A stretch of DNA of 64,000 nt, taken from Planctomycetota bacterium (GTDB lineage: Bacteria > Planctomycetota > UBA1135 > UBA2386). The position numbers and the translations under genes are program-made. The notes beneath the pieces were generated by a model, which searched no databases, was not told the DNA's origin, and worked only from the letters and a program-made list of their open reading frames with translations. The stretch lies in contig JACKIB010000004.1 in NCBI GenBank assembly GCA_020638695.1, forward strand, positions 234,563 through 298,562, given 5' to 3'. Position 1 is the first letter of the stretch. Every line of letters starts with the position of its first letter. Below, in pieces: positions 32,185 through 41,175 of this stretch.

Positions 32185-33906
32185 ATGACGATGCTCACTG
32201 CTGTGCTCACTGCTGTCCGCTCGGTTCCATCCGCTGCGCGCCTCGGCGCCGCGGTGTTCCCCTGTCTCGCCGCACTCTTGCTGGGTGGCTCGGCGCTGTC
32301 CGGCCAGGCCGTCACGGAGGCGGAACCTGCCGAGTCGAAGCTCCAGCCGCCGCCCGGCATGGATTCGTTCGACGAGAAGCAGCTGCTCACCTGGGTGACT
32401 TTCCTCGCTTCCGATGCGCTCGGTGGCCGCCTGACCGGCAGCCCGGGCCAGCACGCCGCAGCCAAGTACATCGCCGATCACTTCACCAAGCTCGGTCTCG
32501 AACCGCTCGGCGATGAGCAGAAGTCCACCGACGGCAAGGTGACGCGCAGCTACCTGCAGCGCTACCCGCTGAAGCGTACCTACCTCGACATGCAGGCGAC
32601 CGGGATCGAACTCGCCGAGCCCAAGCAGGGGTTCTCCCGCGGTTTCGCGGTGATCCCGCAGAAGGGCGGTGGCGCGGTCGAAGCGGCGGGTGAGTTCGTG
32701 TACGCCGGGTTGGTGCGCAGTCGCGGCATCAAGGCCGGGGTGGACCTCGAAGACTGGACCGGAAAGATCCCGGTGCTCGTGCTCCAGGAGCCGTCGCGTC
32801 GTGCGGTAGGCGTCGAGCGCCAGATGATGATGGGCATGATGCAGCTGATGGGGCCCGCGCTGCAGCGCGCGCGCAGCTTCGCCCGCAAGGGTGCCAAGGC
32901 GGTGGTGCTGGCGAACCTCGACGACGACGCGCCGGTCCCGAATGTGCTGACCTACATGTCGGTGGGGCCGGGTCAGGACATGATGGTCCGCACCGGCGGG
33001 TTCGGCGGAATGGGTGCCATGATGCTCCAGCTGGGCGGCGAGGCTCCGCTGGTGTTCACTTCGCGCAAGGTCTCGCTGGCGTTGCTCGGCGCGATCGGGC
33101 TCGCCAAGGAAGCTGCCGGCAAGCCGCAGGAAGACGAGCAGGTCGCCAAGTTCGCGCGGCCCAAGGGTACCGTGCGGGTGTCGGTGAAGACCGATGACAA
33201 CGCGTTCGCCACCAACGTGGTCGCGGTGCTGCGCGGCTCCGACCCGCAGCTCGCCAAACAGGCGATAGTGTTCTCCGCCCACCAAGACCACGTCGGCACG
33301 CGGCTCGACGGGGACGTGTTCAACGGGGCGGACGACAACGCTTCCGGCTCGACCGGTTTGATGGCGATCGCGCAGGCGTTCGTCAAGTCCGGCGTCAAGC
33401 CGCGCCGCTCGATCGTGTTCCTGTCGGTGTCGGGCGAAGAACTGGGGTTGTGGGGATCGGACCACTACGCCAACCACCCGACCTGGCCGATCGAGGACAT
33501 CGTTGCCGACATCAACACCGACATGATCGGGCGCAGCGGCCCGGAGTCGGGACCCAAGGAGGTCACCGTCACCCCGAGCTTCAAGCATCGCAAGTTCTCG
33601 ACACTGGTGCGTGACGCGTCACGCATCGGCGCCAAGCTCGGCATGTCGTTCCAGAACGGGGACAAGTACTACACGCGGAGCGACCACTACAACTTCGCCC
33701 GCAAGGGCGTGCCGGTGGTGTTCTTCTGCAACGGCGAGCACGACGACTACCACCAGGTGAGCGACACCGCGGACAAGATCGATGTCGGCAAGCTGGCGCG
33801 GATCGCCAAGATCGCCTACTGGACCGGGTTCGCGGCGGCGCAGCACGATGCGCGTCCGGAGACGCTGGGTCGCCGCGCGGACTGGAGCGGCGCGGAGCAG
33901 AAGTAG
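32185..33906 (+). CDS. M28-family secreted metallopeptidase with PA-like insert
   Basis: This protein of about 573 residues has an N-terminal signal segment (FPCLAALLLGGSALSGQ). The peptidase domain has the two-zinc M28 ligands: H366 and D368 in SAHQDHVG, the shared aspartate in FNGADDNASGS, the Glu pair in VSGEELGLWGS, the aspartate in INTDMIGRSG, and a late His in DDYHQVSDTADK. Residues about 120-330 hold a protease-associated-type insert with an unusual Met-rich stretch (QMMMGMMQLMG). M28 enzymes are amino- or carboxypeptidases of the periplasm or outside. An in-frame TTG at 32170 is an alternative start. No neighbour suggests a specific substrate. Confidence 0.88.
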   Translation: MTMLTAVLTAVRSVPSAARLGAAVFPCLAALLLGGSALSGQAVTEAEPAESKLQPPPGMDSFDEKQLLTWVTFLASDALGGRLTGSPGQHAAAKYIADHFTKLGLEPLGDEQKSTDGKVTRSYLQRYPLKRTYLDMQATGIELAEPKQGFSRGFAVIPQKGGGAVEAAGEFVYAGLVRSRGIKAGVDLEDWTGKIPVLVLQEPSRRAVGVERQMMMGMMQLMGPALQRARSFARKGAKAVVLANLDDDAPVPNVLTYMSVGPGQDMMVRTGGFGGMGAMMLQLGGEAPLVFTSRKVSLALLGAIGLAKEAAGKPQEDEQVAKFARPKGTVRVSVKTDDNAFATNVVAVLRGSDPQLAKQAIVFSAHQDHVGTRLDGDVFNGADDNASGSTGLMAIAQAFVKSGVKPRRSIVFLSVSGEELGLWGSDHYANHPTWPIEDIVADINTDMIGRSGPESGPKEVTVTPSFKHRKFSTLVRDASRIGAKLGMSFQNGDKYYTRSDHYNFARKGVPVVFFCNGEHDDYHQVSDTADKIDVGKLARIAKIAYWTGFAAAQHDARPETLGRRADWSGAEQK

Positions 33907-33926
33907 ACGCCGGCGGGCGCCCGTTC

Positions 33927-34919
33927 TCAGCTCACGCGCTTGCGGTACACGCCGGCGACGAAATCGCTGGCGACAACGCCTTCCGCCATCAGCCGGTCCT
34001 CCTCCGCGCACAACCGTTGCAGCCAGTCCGCTGCTTCCGGATCGTCGCCGCAGAAGTGGTGCGCGATGCCGGACAGCAGCAGGTGGAGGATCGCCCCGCC
34101 ATAGGGGCGCAGCGTCACGCGAGTGAACCGCGCCTCGAGTTCGGGCAGGATCCGATCGGACTCGATCGCCTCCGAGGGGTCGATGTGGATCATGCTGAGC
34201 TTGCTGGGGCGGATCACCCGGCGCTTGATCCGTCCGTCGGTGCGGCGGCGCAAGTGCTCCGGTAGGGTCTGCAGCAAGCGGTTGATCTCCGCCAGTTGGG
34301 CGCGGGTCCACTGGAATCGGCGCGGCCCGACGAACTCGTCGACCACCAGCAAGCCGTCCGGCTTCAGGTTGCGGTCGAGGTCGGCGAGGATCTCGCGCAG
34401 CGGCGACAGGTGGTGCAGCGCGTGTTCGCCGAAGATCACGTCGTAGCGATCCGCGGCGGCGAGCTCGAGCGTGCGTACGTCACCGACCCGGAAGGTCAGG
34501 CAGCCGTCCAAGCCGGCCGCATGCGCCGCGGCGTTGGCCTGTGCGATGCTCGCCGGGGTCAGGTCGTAGCCGTGCAGGACGGTGAATTGGCCGGTGCGCG
34601 CCCACAGCAGTTCGCGGTGTCCGGTGCCACATGCGACGGACAGGCCGACGAGGCTGCCGCCGCGCGGCGCGAGGTACTCGCGCGCGACCCAGTGGCGAAA
34701 CCCGAGCTCGGCATCGCCGGTGATCAGTTCGTTCCAGCGCCGTTGCACCGCGGGCACATCCCACCACTGGTCGGGGTGACGGACCGTCTCGGTGTAGGCG
34801 CCCACCGTCCGCGCGGTGCCGCGGCGTGCGGCGTGACCCAGCACCCGCCAGAGGCGTCCGGGGCTGGCGTTGCGCATCACGCGCTGCAGATCCCAGACGT
34901 TGATCCAGTTGCCGAACAA
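33927..34919 (-). CDS. class I SAM-dependent methyltransferase
   Basis: This 330-residue protein has the Rossmann methyltransferase motifs: motif I GLSVACGTGHRELLWARTG (around residues 90-110), the acidic strand HGYDLTPASIAQANA, FRVGDVRTLELAAADRYDVI, then EHALHHLSPLREILADLDRN. The C-terminal part (about 200-330) is alpha-helical and not assignable. The gene lies 13 bp downstream of the polysaccharide-export lipoprotein gene on the same strand, so methylation of a surface glycan or its lipid carrier is a reasonable inference. Confidence 0.85.
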   Translation of the reverse strand: MFGNWINVWDLQRVMRNASPGRLWRVLGHAARRGTARTVGAYTETVRHPDQWWDVPAVQRRWNELITGDAELGFRHWVAREYLAPRGGSLVGLSVACGTGHRELLWARTGQFTVLHGYDLTPASIAQANAAAHAAGLDGCLTFRVGDVRTLELAAADRYDVIFGEHALHHLSPLREILADLDRNLKPDGLLVVDEFVGPRRFQWTRAQLAEINRLLQTLPEHLRRRTDGRIKRRVIRPSKLSMIHIDPSEAIESDRILPELEARFTRVTLRPYGGAILHLLLSGIAHHFCGDDPEAADWLQRLCAEEDRLMAEGVVASDFVAGVYRKRVS

Positions 34920-34932
34920 GCGCCCGGACAGC

Positions 34933-35625
34933 CTACTGCGGGGCGATCGAAGCGGCGCTGAACGACACCGGGATCAACCGCCGGATCCACAGCTCCACCA
35001 GGTAGCCCGCTTCGCCGATCCCCGAGGTCTGGCAGAAGATCACGTCGCCGGGCAACAGCAGGAAGTCCGGTGCACCGTGCAGGCGGATGTCGTTGTAGTT
35101 GACCCGGAAGGTGCGCGGTGGCTGTCCCGCCACGTTGCGCAGCACCCGAACGTCGGTCGATTTCGCGGTGATCGCCAGGCCGCCGGCGGCGGCGATACCT
35201 TGCGCGAGCGTCATCGAGGGGGCGTAGTCGACGACTCCCGGGCGCTTGACCTCGCCGGCGACGTACACCGAGTCCATGCTGGACTTCAGCAGTGTGATCT
35301 GCACCTCGATGCCGCCGACGAACACGGTGGAGTACTCCTGCACCAGCGCAGCGCGGAGACCGGCCAAGGACTTGCCGATCACCTGCATCTCCTTGTTCAG
35401 GCGCTTGAAGGTGACCCGACCGCTGCGTGGGATCTGCACTTCCTGATCGAGTCCCTGGGGGTGCAGGCTGACCGAGATGCGGTCGTTCGGCCGCAGCTGG
35501 TAGTCGCTCTGCATGTAGTTGACCCACTCACTGACCACCGCCTTGGCGTCGAACGGCGGCGCGGCGCAACTCTGGGCCAGGGCCAGCAGCAGGAGCAGTA
35601 TGGAGAATCGGGACAGCTTGATCAT
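34933..35625 (-). CDS. polysaccharide export lipoprotein (Wza/GfcE type)
   Basis: This 230-residue protein starts MIKLSRFSILLLLLALAQSC, a signal peptide ending in a lipobox cysteine at residue 20. A Poly_export (PES) domain follows (about 40-110; YQLRPNDRISVSLHPQGL, VQIPRSGRVTFKRLN). Next is a SLBB-like domain (about 115-200; VYVAGEVKRPGVVDYAPSMT, LAQGIAAAGGLAI). It is shorter than E. coli Wza and lacks an obvious C-terminal amphipathic barrel helix, though the tail ELWIRRLIPVSFSAAS could be one. It should form the outer-membrane or periplasmic channel for the exopolysaccharide made by the neighbouring genes. The start chosen places the lipoprotein signal first. Confidence 0.88.
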   Translation of the reverse strand: MIKLSRFSILLLLLALAQSCAAPPFDAKAVVSEWVNYMQSDYQLRPNDRISVSLHPQGLDQEVQIPRSGRVTFKRLNKEMQVIGKSLAGLRAALVQEYSTVFVGGIEVQITLLKSSMDSVYVAGEVKRPGVVDYAPSMTLAQGIAAAGGLAITAKSTDVRVLRNVAGQPPRTFRVNYNDIRLHGAPDFLLLPGDVIFCQTSGIGEAGYLVELWIRRLIPVSFSAASIAPQ

Positions 35626-35855
35626 GAGCGTGCTGGGGAGAGTCGGCGAACGCCTGACCCGGGAGTTATCGAACACGCTTCCCGGGCACCTGAGCGAATC
35701 CGCCGCTCACAAGGGGATTTGGCGGCTGTGCGGTCGGTGGTCCGACCGAGCCGAAGTAGACTTGCGGTCCAGAGGTGAGTCAACAATCGACGATAACCCC
35801 AACCCACGACCGGGGTGGGTCGCGTAGACGCGGCCAGTCCCCCCCGGAGCGTCCC

Positions 35856-37484
35856 ATGGCCAAGATTCACCCGTGTCTCCCCTCGTGCGCCGCCGCAGTC
35901 TGTGCGGTGCTGCTCGGCGTCACTTCCGCCGCGGCCCAGGGTCCCACACTGACCAAGAAGATCAGTCAGTTCGGGATCACTTGGTCGTTCCAGAAGGACA
36001 CCCTGGCGGGGCAGTTCGCCAATGGCGACTGGTGGGTGGTCGGGCCGGTGACGCTGGTCGAGATCAGCCCCCGTTCGGTTTCGGGTGGCCGTGTGATGCA
36101 CGGCTCGATGGTGAACCCGACGCCGAAGAACGACACCAAGCAGGGCTACGACACGGCGCTGATCGACTACGTGCCGCAGCTCAACGTCGCGCTCGACGTC
36201 TCCGCTTCGGCCCCCCTGGTCCTCCAGCCCGGGAATTCGCTGGTGTCGACCATCAGCGAGCCGAAGCTCGGTTCCAAACCGCAGCTCCTCGGTGCCTCGG
36301 TGTTGACCGTCCTGGCCGCGGCCGCCGCCGAGGGGAGTTTCCGGCCGTCGTACTCGGGCGCCGACAAGTCGATCCGATTCAACAAGTCCCAACTGCAGTA
36401 CTCACGCTTGCGGCGGTTGAAGCCTCCGGTGTCGGCACCCGGGCTGGCGACCCTCGAGCGGATGGTCGAGCGGCCATGGATCGACCACATGCCGGGGTGG
36501 CGGGCGGCGTTCATGCACCCCAAGGACAACATGGAGAACTACGGCCGTGACATGGCCGTGCGGCTGAGCGAGATCTCGCTGATGCTCCACCTGGATATCG
36601 ACGAGCCGCAGAAGGAGCGGCTGCTGATCCGCATGGTCCAGCACGGCATCGACCTGTGGGGTGTGGTGCAGGCGGCCGGTGGAAACGGAATCTGGTACGC
36701 GGACGGCGGGATCTCCAGTGGTCGGAAGTGGCCGATCCTGTTCGCCGGGCTGATGCTCGACGATCCGGCGATGACCAACGTCGGCAAGGTCAGCTGCTGC
36801 TTCGGTGAGGATCAGCAGACGTTCGTGGTCGAGGAGACCAGCCCCGGGGTGTTCAACAAGGGCTTTGGTGGCTACACCTCGGTGCACAAAGGGATGGCCG
36901 AATGGGGCATCCGACACTCCTACAAGCCCGAGGTCGACAGCGCCCTGTGGACCGCGCCGTACCGCCAGTGCTGCACCGCGAACTCCTGGGTCGGCTTCGT
37001 GTTGGTCGCCCACCTGATGGGTGCGAAGGAGCTGTGGAACCACCCCCCGTTGTTCGCCTACGTGGATCGCTACGTGGTCGAGAGCCGCAAGATGAACGAC
37101 CCGCAGTGGCAGACCTCGATGTCGTTGTTCGCCCTGCAGATGTGGGACGAGTACCGCGACAAGCTCGGCACACCGACCGGGTTGGGGGCCTCGCAGCGAC
37201 CGGGCAACAACTTCGCCAAGCCGGCGGGAGTGGGCACCAGCGCCTCGAAGGTGGTGGAGATCCGACTGCGCTGGGACCGTGGCTCGGCAGCCAACGCCAA
37301 GCAGTTCAACGTCTACCGGGGGACCAACGCGCTCAACCTGTCGCTCCTGAAGAAGGGCGTCAACGGCTACCTGTACGTCGACACCGAAGTGCCGACCGGC
37401 GGGACCTACTACTACGCCGTCACCGGAGTCGACGACCAGGGCAAGGAGTCGCCGCGCTCCGAGACCGTGCACGTGCAAACCTGA
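35856..37484 (+). CDS. secreted protein with helical-toroid-like core and C-terminal fibronectin III domain
   Basis: This 542-residue protein has a signal peptide (CAAAVCAVLLGVTSAAAQ). Residues about 180-440 are helical with aromatic and Asp-rich turns: ERPWIDHMPGWRAAFMHPKD, RMVQHGIDLWGVVQAAGG, GIWYADGGISSGRKWPILFA. This is reminiscent of the alpha/alpha toroid of polysaccharide lyases and unsaturated glucuronyl hydrolases, although no catalytic set can be assigned. The last ~90 residues are a fibronectin type III module (VEIRLRWDRG, KQFNVYRG, GTYYYAVTGVDDQGKESPRS). It is the first gene of the plus-strand exopolysaccharide run and is divergent from the Wza-type gene. It may trim or degrade the polymer, but it could be non-enzymatic. 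Confidence 0.7.
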   Translation: MAKIHPCLPSCAAAVCAVLLGVTSAAAQGPTLTKKISQFGITWSFQKDTLAGQFANGDWWVVGPVTLVEISPRSVSGGRVMHGSMVNPTPKNDTKQGYDTALIDYVPQLNVALDVSASAPLVLQPGNSLVSTISEPKLGSKPQLLGASVLTVLAAAAAEGSFRPSYSGADKSIRFNKSQLQYSRLRRLKPPVSAPGLATLERMVERPWIDHMPGWRAAFMHPKDNMENYGRDMAVRLSEISLMLHLDIDEPQKERLLIRMVQHGIDLWGVVQAAGGNGIWYADGGISSGRKWPILFAGLMLDDPAMTNVGKVSCCFGEDQQTFVVEETSPGVFNKGFGGYTSVHKGMAEWGIRHSYKPEVDSALWTAPYRQCCTANSWVGFVLVAHLMGAKELWNHPPLFAYVDRYVVESRKMNDPQWQTSMSLFALQMWDEYRDKLGTPTGLGASQRPGNNFAKPAGVGTSASKVVEIRLRWDRGSAANAKQFNVYRGTNALNLSLLKKGVNGYLYVDTEVPTGGTYYYAVTGVDDQGKESPRSETVHVQT

Positions 37485-37499
37485 GCGGGTTCTGATGGG

Positions 37500-38495
37500 A
37501 TGGGGCGGACCACGGGGATGAGGGACGCCTCGGCGCAGCCGCGGGTGTCCATCGTGATCTGCGCGTACAACGCCGGCCCGTTGCTTCGTGCGGCGGTCGA
37601 CAGCGCTCTGGCGCAGACGTGGTCGAACCTCGAAGTCCTGGTGGTGGACGACGGCAGCACCGACGGGTGCACCGATCACCTCGCCGAGCGGATGGGCGAT
37701 CCACGGTTGCGCTTGCTGCGGCAAGCGAACACCGGCAAGGCCGGGGCGCTGAACCTGGCGCTGCGGGAACTCACCGGCGCCTACTACGCGTTGCTCGATG
37801 CCGATGACCTGTGCCACCCCGAGCGGGTCGCCCGGCAGATGGAGTGCTTCGACGCCCATCCCGAGCTGGCCGGCGTATTCTGCGGCTTCGAGCTGCTGAT
37901 CCACGAGCACCGGCTGGCGCCGCGGTTCGCCGAGCGGTCGATCGCACAGTGCCGCGCCGACATCGCGAACTTCCGGATGCCGGGGCACGACCCGACTGCC
38001 ATGTATCGCATGGACGCGGTGCGGGGCTTCACGTACACCGAGGAGCTGCGGATCGGTGAGGGACTCGACTACATCCTTCGGGTGGGCGAACAGCTGCCGC
38101 TGATGGTGTGCGGTGGGGTGCTGTACTCCTATCGGGTCAACTTGGAAGGCCTGACCAAGAGCGACCCGCGGTTCCGCGACGAGCAGGTGCGGCGCGCCCT
38201 CACGCTGGCCTGCACGCGCCGCGGCGTGCCGTTGGAGGCCGGGCCCCGGCTCCTGCACGTCCCGCCGCCGACCTCGTTCACCCCGCGCGATCGCGACAAC
38301 AATCTCGCGGCACACTTCATCGAGAGCGTGGTGGACCTGCGGCGCGCCGGGCGTTGGGGCGCCGCGCTGCGCACCGCGCTGCAGTGTGCTCGGATGCACC
38401 CCTGCACGCCGCACTACCTGAAGCCCCTGGTGCTGAGTCTGGTCCCGCTGCGGTTGTTGCCGTGGTTGCGACGCACCTCGGAGGCGAATCGGTGA
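37500..38495 (+). CDS. family 2 glycosyltransferase
   Basis: This protein of about 331 residues has the GT-A nucleotide-sugar fold. The opening is PRVSIVICAYNAGPLLRAAV, then EVLVVDDGSTDGCTDHL, GKAGALNLALRELTGAY and the metal-binding DxD in ALLDADDLCHPERV. The acceptor-side region includes GEGLDYILRVGEQ. The C-terminal ~70 residues are basic and hydrophobic (LVLSLVPLRLLPWLRR), suggesting membrane association. An alternative ATG at 37518 (MRDASAQPR) would shorten it by six residues. It overlaps the next GT2 gene by GTGA, so it lies in the exopolysaccharide operon. Confidence 0.92.
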   Translation: MGRTTGMRDASAQPRVSIVICAYNAGPLLRAAVDSALAQTWSNLEVLVVDDGSTDGCTDHLAERMGDPRLRLLRQANTGKAGALNLALRELTGAYYALLDADDLCHPERVARQMECFDAHPELAGVFCGFELLIHEHRLAPRFAERSIAQCRADIANFRMPGHDPTAMYRMDAVRGFTYTEELRIGEGLDYILRVGEQLPLMVCGGVLYSYRVNLEGLTKSDPRFRDEQVRRALTLACTRRGVPLEAGPRLLHVPPPTSFTPRDRDNNLAAHFIESVVDLRRAGRWGAALRTALQCARMHPCTPHYLKPLVLSLVPLRLLPWLRRTSEANR

Positions 38496-39505
38496 TCGAC
38501 GTCTCGGTGGTGGTGGTGACCTGGAACTCGGCAGCCGAGATCGAGGGGTGTCTGCGCTCGGTGCTCGCGCAGCGCGGGGCGCTGCGCCAGGAGGTCCTGG
38601 TCGTCGACAACGCGAGCGGTGACGGCACGGCCGCGCTGGTGCGGGAGCACTTCCCCGAAGTCACGCTGATCGCCAACGACGACAACCGCGGGTTCGCCGC
38701 CGGCAACAACCAGGCGTTCGCGCGCGCCCGCGGTCGCTATGTGCTGTGCCTGAACCCCGACACCGTGGTGGTCGACCGGGCGATCGAGCGCTGCGTGGAG
38801 TACGCCGACCAGCACCCGCGGATCGGGGTGCTCGGCTGTCAGGTGTGGCGGGACGAGCAGCGGATCCAGCGCACCTGCTTCGCATTCCCCGGCCCCTGGT
38901 CGCTGCTGCAGATCGCGCTCGGAATGCACCGGCTGGCACCGCGTTCGCGATTGCTGGGAAGCGCGGAGCTCGGGTTCTGGGACCGGCGCTCGGCGCGCGA
39001 TGTCGACGTGGTCACCGGGATGTTCATGCTGGTGCGGCGGGAGGCGCTGGCCGCCGTCGGGCCGATGGACGAGGACTACTTCGTCTACGCCGAAGAAGCC
39101 GACTGGTGTTTCCGGATGTGGCGCGCTGGCTGGGTGTGCAGCTTCTGGCCGGGGGCGCGCATCGTGCACCTGGACGGGGGCGGCAAGAGCACCCGCCAGA
39201 TCCGCGTCCGCATGTTCGTCCAGCAGCAGAAGAGCCTGGTGCTGTGGAACCGCAAGAACCGCGGCCGCTGGGCAGGCCTCTGCGCGCGGGCTATCTTCAG
39301 CGCGTCCATGGCGGTCCGAGGCATGTGGTGGATGGTGCGGGCGGTTGCCGGTGGCGGTGCGGCGGCGCGCGACCGGCGGCGCTGCGCGTTCGCGGCGCTG
39401 CGCTACCACCTGTTCGGCATCGAGCCGGAAGAGGGGTTGCCGGCCGCGCCGCGTCCGGCGGTGTCTCGCCCGGCCGCCGCAAAGAACCCGGTGCTGCACG
39501 ATTGA
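38492..39505 (+). CDS. family 2 glycosyltransferase, rhamnosyltransferase-like
   Basis: This protein of about 337 residues starts at GTG 38492 (VIDVSVVVVTWNSAAEIEG), overlapping the previous stop. It is a GT2 of the rhamnosyl/galactofuranosyl-transferase style: EVLVVDNASGDGTAALV, DDNRGFAAGNNQAFARARG, LCLNPDTVVVDRAI, VTGMFMLVRREALAAVGPMD, EDYFVYAEEADWCFRMWRAG. The D-E-D-Y/E-E-A-D-W-C block is diagnostic of this subfamily. A membrane-proximal C-terminal helix (FSASMAVRGMWWMVRAV) follows. Coupled to the next gene by TGATG. Confidence 0.93.
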   Translation: MIDVSVVVVTWNSAAEIEGCLRSVLAQRGALRQEVLVVDNASGDGTAALVREHFPEVTLIANDDNRGFAAGNNQAFARARGRYVLCLNPDTVVVDRAIERCVEYADQHPRIGVLGCQVWRDEQRIQRTCFAFPGPWSLLQIALGMHRLAPRSRLLGSAELGFWDRRSARDVDVVTGMFMLVRREALAAVGPMDEDYFVYAEEADWCFRMWRAGWVCSFWPGARIVHLDGGGKSTRQIRVRMFVQQQKSLVLWNRKNRGRWAGLCARAIFSASMAVRGMWWMVRAVAGGGAAARDRRRCAFAALRYHLFGIEPEEGLPAAPRPAVSRPAAAKNPVLHD

Positions 39506-40917
39506 TGCTGCTCCAGCACAGCGCCGAGTGGGCGGACCAGAGCATCTTCCACCCGGTCAGCTTGGCAGCCGTGCTCTGTCTGGGGCTGGCCACGCTGGTG
39601 GTCGATCGGGCCCGCGCCCTCCTGCCGATGATCGTGATCACCTGCTTCATCACGGTCGCGCAGCGCGTGGTGGTCGGTGGCTTCGACTTCACGGTGATGC
39701 GGCTGATGCTGTTCTTCGGCTGGACCAGAGTGCTGGTCCGCGGCGAGCTCGGCGCGTTCCGCTGGCGGGGTCTGGACACCGCGGTGGTGCTGTGGGCTGC
39801 GGCGACGTGTGTCGGCTACGTCGCGATGCACGCACAGCACGGCACCGCCGGGTCGGCGGTCACCAATCGTCTCGGTTGGCTGATGGACAACGTCGGCATC
39901 TACTTCCTGTTTCGCGTGCTGTTGCGCGACTGGGAAGACGTGGTGCGTTTCACCCGCTGGCTGGCGCTGCTGGCCGTCCCGCTGCTGTTCTTCTTCGCGT
40001 TCGAGCGGGTCACCCACACCAACCTGTTCGGGTTCCTCGGTGGGGTGCTCAAGCAGGCCTGGATTCGTGAGGGACGGATCCGCTGCCAGGGGTCGTTTTC
40101 GCACCCGATCCTGGCTGGCTGCTTCTGGAGCGGCGTGCTGCCGCTGCTCGTCGCATTGATCCGCACGCCGAGGTTGCGGGGCCGTGGGGTCGCAATCGTC
40201 GGCGCTCTCGCGGCCACCGCGATCATCCTGCACACCGCGTCGAGCACGCCGATCATGGCGATCGTCTTCACGGCGATGGGCACCATGATGTACCCGCTGC
40301 GCGGCTACATGCGCTACCTGCGCTGGGCGCTGGTCATCGGACCGGTGCTGCTCCACATGGTGATGAAGAAGCCGGTGTGGCACTTGATCGCGCGCGTCAA
40401 CGTGGTCGGCGGCTCGACCGGTTGGCACCGCTTCCACCTGATCGACCAGTGCATCCGCCACTTCAGCGACTGGTGGTTGTGCGGCGTCCTCGAGACCGGC
40501 TACTGGGGTCGGGGTCTCGACGACGTCACCAACTTCTTCGTGTTGCAGGCCGCGTCCGCCGGACTGTTCTGCTTGTTGGGGTTCGTCCTCGTGTTGGTGT
40601 TCGCCTTCCGCTCCGTCAGCCGCATCATGCGGGGCACCGACCACCTGCTGACCTACATGCTCGCCTGGCAGCTCGGCGTGTGCCTGTTCGTGCACTGCAT
40701 GAACTTCATCGCCGTGTCGTACGCGCACAAGCCGTTGGTCCTGTTCTACCTGACCCTCGCGGCACTCGCCTCGATCGAGTCCGGGGTCAGCGTGCGCCAG
40801 GAACGCCAGATCTGGCAGGCGCGGAACGCGGCTCTGCGCGCACGCGTGCTCGGCGAGTCGGATGGGCCGGAACGCGAGGCTGCCGCGGCGGAGAGGTCGG
40901 GGGTCGGATCGCGGTAG
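39505..40917 (+). CDS. O-antigen ligase/polymerase-like membrane protein
   Basis: This 470-residue polytopic protein has about 11-12 helices. The large periplasmic loop between late helices (IARVNVVGGSTGWHRFHLID, ETGYWGRGLDDVTNFFVLQA) matches the Wzy_C/WaaL organisation, in which an R-x(n)-W-G block lies in the loop. In this cluster it should either polymerise lipid-linked repeat units or ligate glycan. The start ATG (39505) overlaps the preceding TGA. The long reading frame extending upstream of it is a shadow of the glycosyltransferase gene. The C-terminal ~50 residues are a charged cytoplasmic tail. Confidence 0.82.
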   Translation: MLLQHSAEWADQSIFHPVSLAAVLCLGLATLVVDRARALLPMIVITCFITVAQRVVVGGFDFTVMRLMLFFGWTRVLVRGELGAFRWRGLDTAVVLWAAATCVGYVAMHAQHGTAGSAVTNRLGWLMDNVGIYFLFRVLLRDWEDVVRFTRWLALLAVPLLFFFAFERVTHTNLFGFLGGVLKQAWIREGRIRCQGSFSHPILAGCFWSGVLPLLVALIRTPRLRGRGVAIVGALAATAIILHTASSTPIMAIVFTAMGTMMYPLRGYMRYLRWALVIGPVLLHMVMKKPVWHLIARVNVVGGSTGWHRFHLIDQCIRHFSDWWLCGVLETGYWGRGLDDVTNFFVLQAASAGLFCLLGFVLVLVFAFRSVSRIMRGTDHLLTYMLAWQLGVCLFVHCMNFIAVSYAHKPLVLFYLTLAALASIESGVSVRQERQIWQARNAALRARVLGESDGPEREAAAAERSGVGSR

Positions 40918-41136
40918 GGGGCGAGACGGGTCGTCGCGAGTTGTGAGCGACGCTGGAGCCGGCGGTGATCTGGTAGCGGGAGAGCCGGATTCTGCGCGTG
41001 CCACGCGGCTTGCTCGAGGTGCGGAGCGTTCGTGTCCGGTGCCACCGCCGCGCCGGCTCGGCAGCGACGCCGGTGCGATTCCGTCCGCTGCTACGGTGTC
41101 GACGTTCAGGAGCGGAACACCGGCGGCCGGATGGAA

Positions 41137-41175
41137 CTGACCAGGATCGTCCGCGAAGCGGGCGATCCTGGTCAG
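41137..41175. terminator. bidirectional terminator between convergent exopolysaccharide genes
   Basis: A perfect 13-bp inverted repeat (CTGACCAGGATCG / CGATCCTGGTCAG) encloses a second CCGC-GAA-GCGG stem, giving roughly 18 base pairs capped by a GAA loop. It covers the stop codon of the minus-strand CpsD-like gene and lies 220 bp after the plus-strand Wzy-like gene. It is the strongest hairpin I found in the window. Confidence 0.8.

Noticed and set aside
36402..38414. A 670-codon minus-strand frame
   Set aside because: It is antisense to the FnIII protein and the first GT2, whose motifs are unambiguous.
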